Shown here: positions 8,509 through 16,923 of the stretch, piece by piece
How the letters are laid out: every line of letters starts with the position of its first letter
Numbering within the stretch: position 1 is the stretch's first letter
NCBI GenBank assembly: GCA_016710015.1
Contig: JADJLR010000001.1
Coordinates: forward strand, 558,001-622,000
DNA from: Flavobacteriales bacterium
GTDB lineage: Bacteria; Bacteroidota; Bacteroidia; Flavobacteriales_F; PHOS-HE28
Length of the DNA: 64,000 nucleotides
Reading direction: 5' to 3'
Notes under the pieces: model-generated
Database searches by the model: none
What the model was told of the DNA's origin: nothing
What the model saw: only the letters and a program-made list of their open reading frames with translations
Made by a program: the position numbers and the translations under genes

Positions 8509-9798
8509 ATGAGCGAGAAGGCGCAGATCATTCTGGATGGTAAGACGTATGAATTCCCGATCGTAACGGGTAGCGAAGGCGAACAGGCCATCGACATCGG
8601 CAAACTGCGCGACGAGACCGGCTACATCACTCTGGACTCCGGTTACAAGAACACCGGTGCTACGCAAAGTGCGATCACCTTCTTGGACGGGGAGAAAGGG
8701 ATCCTCCAATACCGGGGCTACCCCATTGATCAGTTGGCGGAAAAGGCCACGTTCCTGGAAGTATCCTACCTGCTGCTTTTCGGTGACCTACCGAACAAAC
8801 AGCAACTCGATGAGTTCGAGAGCAACATCCGTTACCATTCGCTGGTACACGAGGACATGAAACAGTTCTTCCAGCACTTTCCGAGTAATGCGCACCCCAT
8901 GGGCATCCTCTCGGCGATGGTAAGCTCGTTGAGCACCTTCTACCCGAAGAGCCAGGATCCACACCGTCCACAAAAGGACGTGGACCGCACGATGTTCCGC
9001 TTGATCGCGAAAATGCCGACCCTGGCGGCGATCAGCTACAAGAACAACTTGGGCCATCCGTACATGTACCCCAACAACAAATTGGGCTACGTGGAGAATT
9101 TCCTCCAGATGATGTTCGGTCTACCAACGGAGGAATACGAAGTGGATCCGATCGTGGCCAACGCACTCAACACCTTGTTGATCCTGCATGCGGACCACGA
9201 GCAGAACTGCAGCACCAGCACCGTGCGCATGGTGGGTAGCAGCCAAAGCAATTTGTACAGCGCGGTAAGTGCAGGGATCGCCGCCTTGTGGGGACCACTG
9301 CACGGCGGAGCCAACCAAGAGGTGATCGAAATGCTCGAGACGATCCGCAACGATGGCGGCGATATCCAGAAGTGGGTAGAGAAAGCGAAGGACAAGAACG
9401 ACCCATTCCGTCTCTTCGGTTTCGGCCACCGGGTGTACAAGAACTTCGACCCACGCGCCACGATCATCAAGAAGTCGTGCGATGAGGTGCTGAAGAAGAT
9501 GGGAGTGAAGGATCCGGTCCTCGACATCGCCAAGCAGTTGGAAGAGATCGCTTTGAAGGACGAGTACTTCGTGGAGCGCAAGCTGTATCCGAACGTGGAC
9601 TTTTACAGCGGCATCATCTACCGCGCCATCGGAATTCCGACGCGCATGTTCACGGTCATGTTCGCCATGGGTCGCCTTCCAGGTTGGATCGCACAATGGA
9701 AGGAAATGATCGAGAACAAGGAGCCCATCGGTCGCCCACGTCAGATCTACACCGGGCCTACCCGGCGCGACTTTGTTGCGTTGAAGGACCGGAGTTGA
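8509..9798 (+). CDS. gltA: Citrate synthase
   Basis: A 429-residue enzyme that condenses acetyl-CoA and oxaloacetate to citrate, the first step of the TCA cycle. Length and N-terminal domain (ITFLDGEKGILQYRGYPI) fit the hexameric type II bacterial form. Key regions are present: LHADHEQNCSTSTVR near 224, GPLHGGANQEV near 263 and FGFGHRVYKNFDPRA near 302, which hold the catalytic and substrate-binding histidines; the later DFYSGIIYRAIGIP contains the usual catalytic aspartate region. ATG 8509 starts the usual N-terminus. The gene has its own upstream terminator and candidate promoter, and is followed by an independent promoter candidate, so it is probably transcribed alone. Confidence 0.97.
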   Translation: MSEKAQIILDGKTYEFPIVTGSEGEQAIDIGKLRDETGYITLDSGYKNTGATQSAITFLDGEKGILQYRGYPIDQLAEKATFLEVSYLLLFGDLPNKQQLDEFESNIRYHSLVHEDMKQFFQHFPSNAHPMGILSAMVSSLSTFYPKSQDPHRPQKDVDRTMFRLIAKMPTLAAISYKNNLGHPYMYPNNKLGYVENFLQMMFGLPTEEYEVDPIVANALNTLLILHADHEQNCSTSTVRMVGSSQSNLYSAVSAGIAALWGPLHGGANQEVIEMLETIRNDGGDIQKWVEKAKDKNDPFRLFGFGHRVYKNFDPRATIIKKSCDEVLKKMGVKDPVLDIAKQLEEIALKDEYFVERKLYPNVDFYSGIIYRAIGIPTRMFTVMFAMGRLPGWIAQWKEMIENKEPIGRPRQIYTGPTRRDFVALKDRS

Positions 9799-9824
9799 AA
9801 AGGGGAAATGCCGCGTACGATCCA

Positions 9825-9858
9825 TTGGATCGTAGTAGGGCTGAAGGACGTAACTTCG
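9825..9858 (+). promoter_or_regulatory. Candidate promoter upstream of the small membrane protein
   Basis: TTGG (9825-9828) and TAACTTCG (9851-9858) are 22 bases apart and match the Bacteroidota two-box layout. The first ATG follows 26 bases after the second box. Confidence 0.4.
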
Positions 9859-9884
9859 CCAACAGCTAACACCGCCACCTCACC

Positions 9885-10103
9885 ATGAAAAAGATGATCG
9901 GCCTCGCCCTCTGGTTATTGGCCTTCCTGATCCCGTTCAAGTACGCGATCCTCGATACCGAGGAATTGATCGCACCGGACGGCACCACGGACAATGTCAC
10001 GGGACTCATCAGTTTCCTTGCCATGGTCGTGCTCTTGTTCGTCGGCTATGCGTTGGTGGATTCCGCCGGTTCCAAGACACCTAGCGAGGCATCCGGCCAT
10101 TGA
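9885..10103 (+). CDS. Small membrane protein of unknown function
   Basis: A 72-residue protein with two hydrophobic helices (MIGLALWLLAFLIPF near 4-18 and TGLISFLAMVVLLFVGYAL near 39-57) joined by a polar, acidic loop, and a short hydrophilic C-terminus. I do not recognise a family. It has its own promoter candidate and lies 21 bases before the universal stress protein gene on the same strand, so the two, with the protease behind them, probably form one operon; a role in the envelope stress response would fit but is only inferred from position. Confidence 0.65.
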   Translation: MKKMIGLALWLLAFLIPFKYAILDTEELIAPDGTTDNVTGLISFLAMVVLLFVGYALVDSAGSKTPSEASGH

Positions 10104-10124
10104 GCAGATCGGAGTATCCGGACC

Positions 10125-10937
10125 ATGGCGCACATCCTCCTCCCGACCGACCATAGCGAGAATTCGCTGAACGCTGCCGTATATGCAGTGAAGCTGTTCA
10201 ATAGAGCCAGTGATCGGTTCACCGTTGTACACGCGTTCGGCTTACCACATGGTACGGGCGGCAATCTGGTGAACATCGACAAGGAATTGGCTGAAGCGGC
10301 CGAAGAAGGCATGGAACGGTTCCTCCACGACCTGCGTAAAGCGCTACCATCCGAACCGGTGATGACCGCACGATGCGAGAACGGACCGTTGCGTGCGGTG
10401 ATCTCACGCGTGATCAAGGAGGCGGGAGATGCCGACCTCATCGTCATGGGCACCCAAGGAGCGACCGGACTGAAACGGGTGCTGGTAGGTAGCAATACGG
10501 CCACCATCCTACAGGACAGCCCGATCCCTGTGTTGGCCGTTCCCGAAAAGGCCACGTTCAGTGTGGTTCGGCGGATCGCCGTTGCAGATGATAGCGGCAC
10601 CGTGGATCCAGAGGTTCTGGCCATCTTGTTGGATATCGCACGGGCCAATGAAGCCACGCTCGACCTCCTGCACGTACTTCCGGCTGAAGGTCCGGAGGTA
10701 GAGAAGAGCACCTCCCTCGAGGCCCTGTTGGGCGGAGTGCCGCACACCTATCAACAGGTAAGGGGCGGGGACGTGATGAAGGCCCTGCACCACGCCGCAG
10801 AAGAGAATCATGCCGACCTCCTCGCCGTTCTGCACCGCGAGCGCAGTCTATTCGGGCAAATTCTGCACAAGAGCGTTGCGAGCCAATTGGCGATGTACAC
10901 CCGTATCCCTATGCTGGTGCTGCACCAAGGGATGTGA
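10125..10937 (+). CDS. Tandem-domain universal stress protein (UspA family)
   Basis: A 270-residue cytosolic protein with two Usp domains. The first (residues 1-142) has the full ATP-binding signature G-x2-G-x9-G-S as GTQGATGLKRVLVGS near 108-122; the second (about 148-270) has lost it (HRERSLFGQILHKSVASQL) and is probably structural. Such proteins bind ATP or dimerise and are induced under starvation or stress. The stop overlaps the GTG start of the M50 protease gene by four bases, which suggests translational coupling and joint function with a membrane protease that carries nucleotide-sensing CBS domains. Confidence 0.92.
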   Translation: MAHILLPTDHSENSLNAAVYAVKLFNRASDRFTVVHAFGLPHGTGGNLVNIDKELAEAAEEGMERFLHDLRKALPSEPVMTARCENGPLRAVISRVIKEAGDADLIVMGTQGATGLKRVLVGSNTATILQDSPIPVLAVPEKATFSVVRRIAVADDSGTVDPEVLAILLDIARANEATLDLLHVLPAEGPEVEKSTSLEALLGGVPHTYQQVRGGDVMKALHHAAEENHADLLAVLHRERSLFGQILHKSVASQLAMYTRIPMLVLHQGM

Positions 10938-12058
10938 GTGGCACCATGCGCGGCGCACTCCCTCTCTTTCGGTTCCGTGGCATTCAACTGTTGGTCCATT
11001 GGACCTTCTTGTTACTTCCAGGATACGTTGTCCTGATGGGCTATTCGGAAGGAACCCCTTGGCACGACCTGTTGGTGGAAGTAGGCTTCGTACTTCTGGT
11101 CTTCCTGTGTGTGGTGCTGCATGAATTCGGCCATGCCTTAACGGCCCAGCATTACGGGGTTGGCACGAAGAACATCACCCTGCTTCCCATTGGTGGGGTC
11201 GCGAGCTTGGAGCGCATGCCCGAGGATCCACGACAGGAATTCTGGATCACCGTCGCGGGCCCTCTGGTGAACCTCGTTATCGCCGGAATTGCCTTCGCCC
11301 TGATCTCGATCAGTGGGATCACCTTGCTACTCTCCGAAGGATTCCAGGATCTGACTTCTTGGAATTCAGTGCTCACCTTCCTCTTTCTGGCCAACCTGAG
11401 CTTGTTCCTCTTCAACCTCCTTCCGGCCTTCCCCATGGACGGCGGTCGGATCCTGCGTTCGCTGCTGAGCATGCGTTTGCCACGCGAAAGAGCAACGCGC
11501 ATCGCCACCACGGTCGGGCGTGTCTTCGCCGTGGGCTTCATGGCCTTCGGACTGTTACGTGGACAGCCCTTCCTAGCGATCATCGGATTCTTCATCTTCA
11601 TGGCTGCAGGTGCCGAAGCGAAGGCCGTTCGGCAACGGTACCAGATCAGGTCCGTGCGTGTACGGGAGCGCATGCGGACCGGTCCGATCAGCATGGCACC
11701 ATGGGCGACCGTTCAAGATGCTTGGAACGCAATGACGATGGTGGACCACCGGATCCTATTGGTCATGGACAACGGGGTGCTTGCGGGTATTCATCACCGC
11801 GAAGCCTTGCGCCAGTTACTTATGGACAAAGGCGGAACCACGCCGATCGGTCGTGGAGAGGCACCTTTGATTTCGGTTTCAGCAGAGGACCCGGCGTTCG
11901 ATCTGTACCAACGGATGCTCCAAGAAGGATTCCCCGCAGCCGTAGTGGTGGATGCGGGCCGTGTGATCGGCACAATTGAAAAGCGCGACCTCGAGAACGC
12001 CTTCGGTCCGGTCGCTCACGGACCTACTCTACCGGTTCCTTCGGGGTATGCAGGGTGA
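10934..12058 (+). CDS. Site-2 protease-type M50 metalloprotease with C-terminal CBS domains
   Basis: A 374-residue membrane zinc protease. HEFGH (H63, E64, H67) and the distal PMDGGR (near 167-172) form the zinc site of the M50B family, set among about six hydrophobic helices. Residues from about 235 to 360 form a pair of CBS-like repeats that would bind adenine nucleotides. GTG 10934 overlaps the upstream Usp gene by four bases; an ATG at 10946 is the alternative start. The family cleaves membrane-embedded segments, and members with CBS domains are regulated by ATP or AMP in related systems. The substrate is unknown. The 3' end overlaps the convergent beta-barrel gene by 35 bases. Confidence 0.9.
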   Translation: MSGTMRGALPLFRFRGIQLLVHWTFLLLPGYVVLMGYSEGTPWHDLLVEVGFVLLVFLCVVLHEFGHALTAQHYGVGTKNITLLPIGGVASLERMPEDPRQEFWITVAGPLVNLVIAGIAFALISISGITLLLSEGFQDLTSWNSVLTFLFLANLSLFLFNLLPAFPMDGGRILRSLLSMRLPRERATRIATTVGRVFAVGFMAFGLLRGQPFLAIIGFFIFMAAGAEAKAVRQRYQIRSVRVRERMRTGPISMAPWATVQDAWNAMTMVDHRILLVMDNGVLAGIHHREALRQLLMDKGGTTPIGRGEAPLISVSAEDPAFDLYQRMLQEGFPAAVVVDAGRVIGTIEKRDLENAFGPVAHGPTLPVPSGYAG

Positions 12059-12923
12059 ATACCCGTGAAATGTTGAATCCGAAGTGGATGTCACCATCGG
12101 CCCAATTCCCGACTGTTTCGGTGATGAAGGCCTTCTCGAACATGCCCGTACTGTTCGTGACGTGCAATTGGAAGACGTGCCCACCCGTCTCGATGTCGAA
12201 GCCGAGGGAGAATGAATTGCGGTATCCTTCAGGTAATTGATCCGGCAGGACGTAGAAATACTCCGCATTCAAGGCGACCCGTTTGCTCAGTTTCATTCGT
12301 CCGGCACCGCTGATGTGGATCACATCGTTCGGGTCATTCGTTGATGCCACCAAGTTGCGATGCACCACACCGGGGTTCAACTGCAAAGTGAGACGCTCAC
12401 TGAATTTGCGCCCGACGATCAATTGGAAGGAATAGGCCATTCGGTGGGTAAAGAAATATTGCCTGCTGGTGTCCGGCCAGAAATCCACTGTTCGGGTGGT
12501 ATTGATCGACGACCCGGCAACGACGGCCAAAGTGATGGGCATGGTGCATCCATCATCGCATTGCTTCAAGACCCTGTACTTGGTGAAACCATCCACGGTC
12601 TTTTGGTAGCTGCTTCGCCCCACACCCACCATCAACCGATCCGTGATCCCATAGTCCAAGCCTAAGCGGATGGTCGCATCATCCAGCCCGAAGAACTGGT
12701 TTGCGCCACCATTCAGGAAGCCGAAACGGTGACCAATGCGGAAGTCAAGCACGCCATGTGCGGTATTCTCCAAGCTGTGTCCGTTCACCACACGGGTCGC
12801 TTTGAAGCTCGCGGAGGTATAGGTAGGTCCCGTCTCCTCTTCACCGAGCAGGTCAAGGAGGTCGTCCTGTGCTACGACCGGTGATGCGAATAAAACGAGC
12901 AGGAGGAGGTACGACCGATTCAT
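12024..12923 (-). CDS. DUF5777-like outer-membrane beta-barrel protein
   Basis: A 299-residue protein from ATG 12923 with a signal peptide ending near VVAQ; the longer frame to 12959 would hide it. The mature chain alternates short hydrophobic strands with turns and aromatic girdles (RLGLDYGITDRLMVGVGRSS), typical of a small beta-barrel, and resembles the DUF5777 group common in Bacteroidota. It is the last gene of a four-gene minus-strand cluster starting with a cytochrome-like lipoprotein; a YceI protein and an OB-fold protein lie between. The barrel may be the outer-membrane member of a redox or lipid-handling system; function is unknown. Its 3' end overlaps the protease gene. Confidence 0.82.
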   Translation of the reverse strand: MNRSYLLLLVLFASPVVAQDDLLDLLGEEETGPTYTSASFKATRVVNGHSLENTAHGVLDFRIGHRFGFLNGGANQFFGLDDATIRLGLDYGITDRLMVGVGRSSYQKTVDGFTKYRVLKQCDDGCTMPITLAVVAGSSINTTRTVDFWPDTSRQYFFTHRMAYSFQLIVGRKFSERLTLQLNPGVVHRNLVASTNDPNDVIHISGAGRMKLSKRVALNAEYFYVLPDQLPEGYRNSFSLGFDIETGGHVFQLHVTNSTGMFEKAFITETVGNWADGDIHFGFNISRVFTLHTPKEPVE

Positions 12924-12955
12924 GTGGGAAGTTGGACGTTGGGTCAATGAGGTGA

Positions 12956-13516
12956 TCACATGGGATCCAGCGAGAGTTCCACGGTCACCTTGATCGTTTC
13001 AGCGATGTTCTTGCGGACCACACTTGGAATAGCGATGTCGTGGTCTTCCGGATCCACGTTGAATTCACTGGTCGCCTTCACGCTACCCGAAGCATCCACC
13101 ATTACGGTACCCGGAACGGATACCGCCTTGGTTACCCCGTGGATCGTGAGGTCACCAGCTACCGTGACCGGGTAGGTTCCGGCGGCTTTCAATTGCTCGG
13201 GGGAAACCCCACTCAATTTCCCCTTGAAATTGGCCTTGGGGTATTTGTTGCTGTCCATGTAATTCTCGTTGAAGTGCTCCTGCATCCGAGCCTTCTCGAA
13301 TTCGAATGCCTTGATGAGTACGGCGAATTCGATGGCACCGGAAGAAGCGTCCCACACACTGGTCACCTTGCGGTTGTGTGCTTCAATATCCTCTATCGGG
13401 GTAGCCGAAAAGAAGGCGATGTGGCCATTGCGCGTGGCGAAACGTACCTGCGCGGTCAGCGAGTGCGGGGCCATACCAAGCACAATTGCAAGTAAGATGA
13501 TCGGTTTCATGGTCAT
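12956..13516 (-). CDS. YceI-family periplasmic lipid-binding protein
   Basis: A 186-residue secreted protein; two ATGs (13516 and 13510) are possible. The signal peptide runs to SLTAQ. The mature part has the YceI lipocalin-like pattern: IEDIEAHNRKVTSVWDASSG, FKGKLSGVSPEQLKAAGTYPV-like strands, TIHGVTKAVSVPGT and a final VTVELSLDP. YceI proteins bind isoprenoid chains in the periplasm. The next gene starts 32 bases downstream. Position between an OB-fold protein and a beta-barrel in the same operon suggests a shared periplasmic role linked to the cytochrome-like first gene. Confidence 0.9.
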   Translation of the reverse strand: MTMKPIILLAIVLGMAPHSLTAQVRFATRNGHIAFFSATPIEDIEAHNRKVTSVWDASSGAIEFAVLIKAFEFEKARMQEHFNENYMDSNKYPKANFKGKLSGVSPEQLKAAGTYPVTVAGDLTIHGVTKAVSVPGTVMVDASGSVKATSEFNVDPEDHDIAIPSVVRKNIAETIKVTVELSLDPM

Positions 13517-13537
13517 AGGGTTCTTTTCAGTTCTCGA

Positions 13538-13969
13538 TCATTTGGAAGGAGCCGCGGTGCAGCGCACTAGAACGACATCAAGCAACAGGCCCGTACAGAA
13601 GCCGTTTACACGAACGTTGGCTCCTGAACGCCAATTCGGATCCAGATCATCGTTGGCGAATTCGCACACCACCCCGGCGAGGTCATTCCCGGTTTCCAGG
13701 ATCAAGTTGGTATGGCCTTCGTCCACGGGTTCCATCGCACGAATGGTGCCACTCACTTGGATCACTTGCTCCTCAGCACCCACGAAACGGGCATTCGCTA
13801 CAGTTTCATCCAAGGTGAATGCATCGAGCAGCGCTGATGCCGTGATCGACTCCTTCACGGGCAGATCATTGGCGTTCGCAAGGGACCGGTCGGATTCGCT
13901 CCAGACATACGCAGCGATACCGACCGCTACGGCGACGATCATGATGAATAACAAGGTCCTCGTTCTCAT
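13538..13969 (-). CDS. Membrane-anchored OB-fold protein (tRNA_anti-like type)
   Basis: A 143-residue protein with one N-terminal helix (LLFIMIVAVAVGIAAYVW) that anchors it to the membrane facing the periplasm. The rest resembles the OB-fold domain annotated tRNA_anti-like in Bacteroidota: VIQVSGTIRAMEPV, NLILETGNDLAGVVCEF and GANVRVNGFCTGLL. Three cysteines sit in strands near the end. A nucleic-acid role is unlikely in this compartment. The gene follows the cytochrome-like lipoprotein by four bases and precedes the YceI gene by 21, so it belongs to the same operon. Confidence 0.82.
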   Translation of the reverse strand: MRTRTLLFIMIVAVAVGIAAYVWSESDRSLANANDLPVKESITASALLDAFTLDETVANARFVGAEEQVIQVSGTIRAMEPVDEGHTNLILETGNDLAGVVCEFANDDLDPNWRSGANVRVNGFCTGLLLDVVLVRCTAAPSK

Positions 13970-13973
13970 GGCA

Positions 13974-14345
13974 TCAATTGTGCTGTGCTCCCGCAGCGAT
14001 CCAGATCTCGACCTTGCTCAGATCACACGCGGAAACAGGATTCTCCGGAGGCATGGGGTACACACCATTTTCCCGACGGATGCTTTGCAGGAAACGGCCA
14101 TCGGCCACCTTCGAAGCGATGTTCGCAAATACCGTCAGATCGCCGTTCCCAGCACCACCTGGCACATGGCAATTCGGGGTAGCACAATTGGTCTGAACGA
14201 AGGGCTCGATCGAATTCGCGAAGGTCACATTGGTCGTATCACAGAACGACCCAGGGTACAGTGCTTCCTCATTGTCGTAGTAGCAACCGTTCAGCGCGAG
14301 AATGCTCATAGCAGCGAACAGGAATAGGTATTGGGGTCCTCGCAT
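13974..14345 (-). CDS. Cytochrome c-like lipoprotein with a CX4CH haem motif
   Basis: A 123-residue lipoprotein: the lipobox LALNG-C21 would be processed and acylated. A single haem-type motif C54-ATPN-C59-H60 has four rather than two spacer residues, as in the small cytochrome-like domains of Bacteroidota. YPMPPENP near 97-104 supplies a possible methionine ligand (M98). It heads a four-gene minus-strand operon (OB-fold, YceI, beta-barrel). Haem attachment would depend on the cytochrome c maturation genes found at 31596-37121. A non-haem role of the cysteines cannot be excluded. Confidence 0.8.
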   Translation of the reverse strand: MRGPQYLFLFAAMSILALNGCYYDNEEALYPGSFCDTTNVTFANSIEPFVQTNCATPNCHVPGGAGNGDLTVFANIASKVADGRFLQSIRRENGVYPMPPENPVSACDLSKVEIWIAAGAQHN

Positions 14346-14873
14346 GGGTCAGTTGTCCGGTACATGCCCTTTCGAAAGTGCCATGGTATGGTACTGTTCG
14401 TCCAAGATGGACCGATCCTTCATTGGCTGCGGCATTCGGAGATCCGAGTCGTTGGCATGGATCCGCAGGAATTGATCCCATTGCATTTCATCTATTCGAC
14501 TTAGCGAATTCCATCCACAGCGTCAACACTGTCGGTCGGCAAGTTATAGCGATCCGGAACCGCACGAGCCGAAAGAGGAAGGAGTGCGAATTGTTGCTTT
14601 GACCCGATCTCTTCGAAAATGTCTGGATCACCTTTGGAGGAAGACTTCAACGCCGGGGTTCGCTACGCGTCCCAGTTCCTTTTATCCCTGAGCAAGGCTC
14701 GGAGCGAGCTCCGCCTTGCTCAGGGTCGGGATTGCGCGAGGCGCGCTATCCCATAAAGGAAGGCTTCAACGCCGGGGTTCGCTACGCGTCCCAGTTCCTT
14801 TTATCCCTGAGCAAGGCTCGGAGCGAGCTCCGCCTTGCTCAGGGATAAAAGGAACGCCGCTTTGCGGCGGCGT
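14346..14873. other. Gene-free stretch downstream of tRNA-Ser
   Basis: No protein gene is convincing here. The left part (14346-14640) is the likely promoter region of the minus-strand cytochrome-like operon; no clear boxes were found. The right part is occupied by the 81-bp direct repeats and the tRNA terminator described separately. Confidence 0.5.
14645..14844. repeat. Two perfect 81-bp direct repeats, each containing a cruciform-forming palindrome
   Basis: 14645-14725 and 14764-14844 are identical, with a 119-base period and a 38-base spacer. Each copy ends in a long inverted repeat: CCCTGAGCAAGGC pairs with GCCTTGCTCAGGG, and the interior GGAGC/GCTCC pairs again, giving an almost uninterrupted stem of about 18 bp. 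The block lies immediately downstream of the tRNA-Ser gene. Confidence 0.85.
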
Positions 14874-14874
14874 T
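14853..14874 (-). terminator. Terminator of tRNA-Ser
   Basis: On the minus strand AACGCCGC pairs with GCGGCGTT (8 bp, six-base loop) followed by CCTTTTATCC. The stem begins one base inside the encoded CCA end of the tRNA. Confidence 0.75.
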
Positions 14875-14963
14875 GGCGGAGAGGGAGGGATTCGAACCCC
14901 CGGTACCCTTGCGAGTACTTCTGTTTTCGAGACAGACCCATTCGACCACTCTGGCACCTCTCC
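14874..14963 (-). tRNA. tRNA-Ser (anticodon CGA)
   Basis: On the minus strand the acceptor stem GGAGAGG (14957-14963) pairs with CCTCTCC (14878-14884). The anticodon stem TCTGT/ACAGA encloses the loop CTCGAAA, giving anticodon CGA, which reads UCG. A long variable arm (class II tRNA) and the T loop TTCGAAT are present. The discriminator is G (14877), and CCA is encoded (14874-14876). Confidence 0.95.
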
Positions 14964-15051
14964 GTTCCACTTTTTGAGTAGGAAGGGCGGCAAAGATAGG
15001 CCGACCTTCATTCCTGTGGAGTGTCGAACTTCGCAACCCTGAACATACGCC

Positions 15052-15543
15052 ATGCCAACAGAGACCGAAGTACTCGCCCACATGATGGATCGCACGCGAG
15101 AGTACACCCTGTTCTACTTCGACAAGTTGAAAGACCAGGATCTTCATCGCCGCTTCGTCTGTGATGGGAAGGAGTTGAATAGTGCGTTTTGGGTAATGGC
15201 GCATTTGGCCACGAGTGAGAACGGCCTGTTGTTGATGGCCACAGGTGGTCCGTTCCAGAAGTTCTCCTGGGCAAAACACTTTACCGTTGGATCTTCGGGC
15301 TTGTCCGCAGCGGAATGTCCAGCGTTCGATGAGGTGTACGCTACCATGACCCAAGTCCATGAACGAGTGATGGCACACCTACCAACACTGGGGGCAGAAG
15401 CACTGGAAAGACCAAACCCGTCGGGAATACCGGCGATCGGGAAAACGGTCCGTGACGTGATCACCCACGCTATTCGGCACGAAGGGTCTCACATTGGCCA
15501 CCTCGGCTGGTTGTGCAAGCTCCACGGGGTGCGGACGATGTAG
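15052..15543 (+). CDS. DinB-like putative metal-dependent protein
   Basis: A 163-residue protein with the four-helix DinB/DUF664 pattern: an N-terminal helix (EVLAHMMDRTREYTLFYFDKL), a central NSAFWVMAHLATSENGLLL with the first conserved histidine, and a C-terminal DVITHAIRHEGSHIGHLGWL that supplies the other two histidines of the metal triad. Such proteins bind divalent metal; some are thiol-dependent transferases that use bacillithiol or mycothiol, which is notable because a bacillithiol synthesis gene lies at 22984-23706. The gene stands between tRNA-Ser and the convergent NhaD gene, whose 3' end is eight bases away. Confidence 0.85.
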   Translation: MPTETEVLAHMMDRTREYTLFYFDKLKDQDLHRRFVCDGKELNSAFWVMAHLATSENGLLLMATGGPFQKFSWAKHFTVGSSGLSAAECPAFDEVYATMTQVHERVMAHLPTLGAEALERPNPSGIPAIGKTVRDVITHAIRHEGSHIGHLGWLCKLHGVRTM

Positions 15544-15551
15544 GGTGAAAC

Positions 15552-16853
15552 CTACCAGAGCAACCAAAAGGTGATGATACCACCAATGTAGCCGAGCACC
15601 GCTGGGAATGCGATACGGCGAACATACCAGATGAAGTCGATCCCCAAGATCCCCATGGCCGCAACACCAGCAGCGGAACCGATGATCAGGATGCTCCCCC
15701 CCGTCCCAGCGCAATAGGCCAACAACTCCCAGAATTGATGATCCTGTGGATATTGGGTCATCGGGTACATACCCATCGCCGCAGCCACCAGAGGCACGTT
15801 GTCCACGATGGAAGAAAGCACACCGATCACGGAGTTGACTGCATACATGTTGCCAAGGTGGGTGTCGAGCAACATCGCCATATCCGTCAAGTGCCCTGCG
15901 ACTTGTAACCCGGACACGGCGGTCAGGATCCCTAGGAAGAAGAGGATGCTCGAGGTGTCGATGCGTCGAAGTACCGAGGTTACGGACAAGTGGCCCATAT
16001 CGAACTCGATGTTGTTCTTGTGCATGCGTTCGGTAACGATCCACAGGATCCCTAGACCGAGCAGGATGCCCATGTAGGGCGGTAGATGCGTGTATGTCTT
16101 GAACAAGGGCACCCCTAGCAATGCCATCAAACCCAAGGTGAAGATGAGCTTGCTTTGCCCACTGGTCACAGGTACGTGGCCGGTATTCTCCCCGGTCACG
16201 ACCTCAGGCCGCATGATCGTTCCACGGAAGGTGAAGGAATACCAGATCAAGGGGAGAATGAGGCACACCAAGCTCGGCAAGAACAATTTGCCGATGATGT
16301 TCACGGCGGTGACCTGCCCACCGATCCACAACATGATGGTGGTTACGTCGCCGATCGGAGACCATGAACCACCGGCGTTGGCTGCAATGATGACCATGCC
16401 TGCGAAGGTCCAGAGGTCGTCCTTATCGCGGATCAATTTCCGCAACAGTGCACACATCACGATGGCGGTGGTCATGTTGTCCAGCGCTGCACTCAGGAAG
16501 AAGGTAATGATGCTGAGCACCCACATCAGCGGGACTTTCTTGGTACCGGTGATACGATCGGTGATGATGCGGAAACCCTCGTGCGCGTCAATGAGTTCGA
16601 CCACGGTCATGGCACCCATCAGGAAGAAGAGGATACTGGCGATATCGCCCAAATGCTCCAAGAGGTGGTGGACGATCCCTTCGTGCCCGCCCAAGGAACC
16701 GTCGGGCTGTAGGTCCAATTCCCCGACCATGAGGACCACCCAGATCAGCACGCCTGTAACCATTGCGGAAGCCGCTTTGTTGACGTGTAACGGGTGTTCG
16801 AGTGCGATGGCCAAATAGCCGATCACGAAGATCAGTACGATCAGGAGGTACAT
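15552..16853 (-). CDS. nhaD: NhaD-type sodium/proton antiporter (copy 1)
   Basis: A 433-residue polytopic inner-membrane protein that exchanges cytoplasmic Na+ or Li+ for protons. Ion-transporter superfamily motifs are clear: IALEHPLHVNKAASAM near 15-30, LSAALDNMTTAIVMCALLRK near 120, NAGGSWSPIGDVTTIMLWIG near 160 and GVLSSIVDNVPLVAAAMGMY near 345. ATG 16853 gives the usual start MYLLIVLIFVIGY. The paralogue at 16924-18228 lies 70 bases upstream on the same strand, so the two were formed by tandem duplication and are probably co-transcribed. The pair points to a saline or alkaline habitat, or to sodium cycling. Confidence 0.93.
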   Translation of the reverse strand: MYLLIVLIFVIGYLAIALEHPLHVNKAASAMVTGVLIWVVLMVGELDLQPDGSLGGHEGIVHHLLEHLGDIASILFFLMGAMTVVELIDAHEGFRIITDRITGTKKVPLMWVLSIITFFLSAALDNMTTAIVMCALLRKLIRDKDDLWTFAGMVIIAANAGGSWSPIGDVTTIMLWIGGQVTAVNIIGKLFLPSLVCLILPLIWYSFTFRGTIMRPEVVTGENTGHVPVTSGQSKLIFTLGLMALLGVPLFKTYTHLPPYMGILLGLGILWIVTERMHKNNIEFDMGHLSVTSVLRRIDTSSILFFLGILTAVSGLQVAGHLTDMAMLLDTHLGNMYAVNSVIGVLSSIVDNVPLVAAAMGMYPMTQYPQDHQFWELLAYCAGTGGSILIIGSAAGVAAMGILGIDFIWYVRRIAFPAVLGYIGGIITFWLLW

Positions 16854-16923
16854 GGTGTTTGAGGCTTCGGGTTTTGGAAGTGGCGAAATTTACGTGGTTG
16901 TCCGATCGAAGGTTCACGCGGGA

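Noticed and set aside
14716..15378. Frames over the tRNA-Ser gene and its repeats
   Set aside because: They run through the tRNA, its terminator and the direct repeats, with no family resemblance.
16090..16818. A 242-codon open frame antisense to NhaD copy 1
   Set aside because: Mirror of conserved transmembrane motifs; the minus-strand gene is clearly real.
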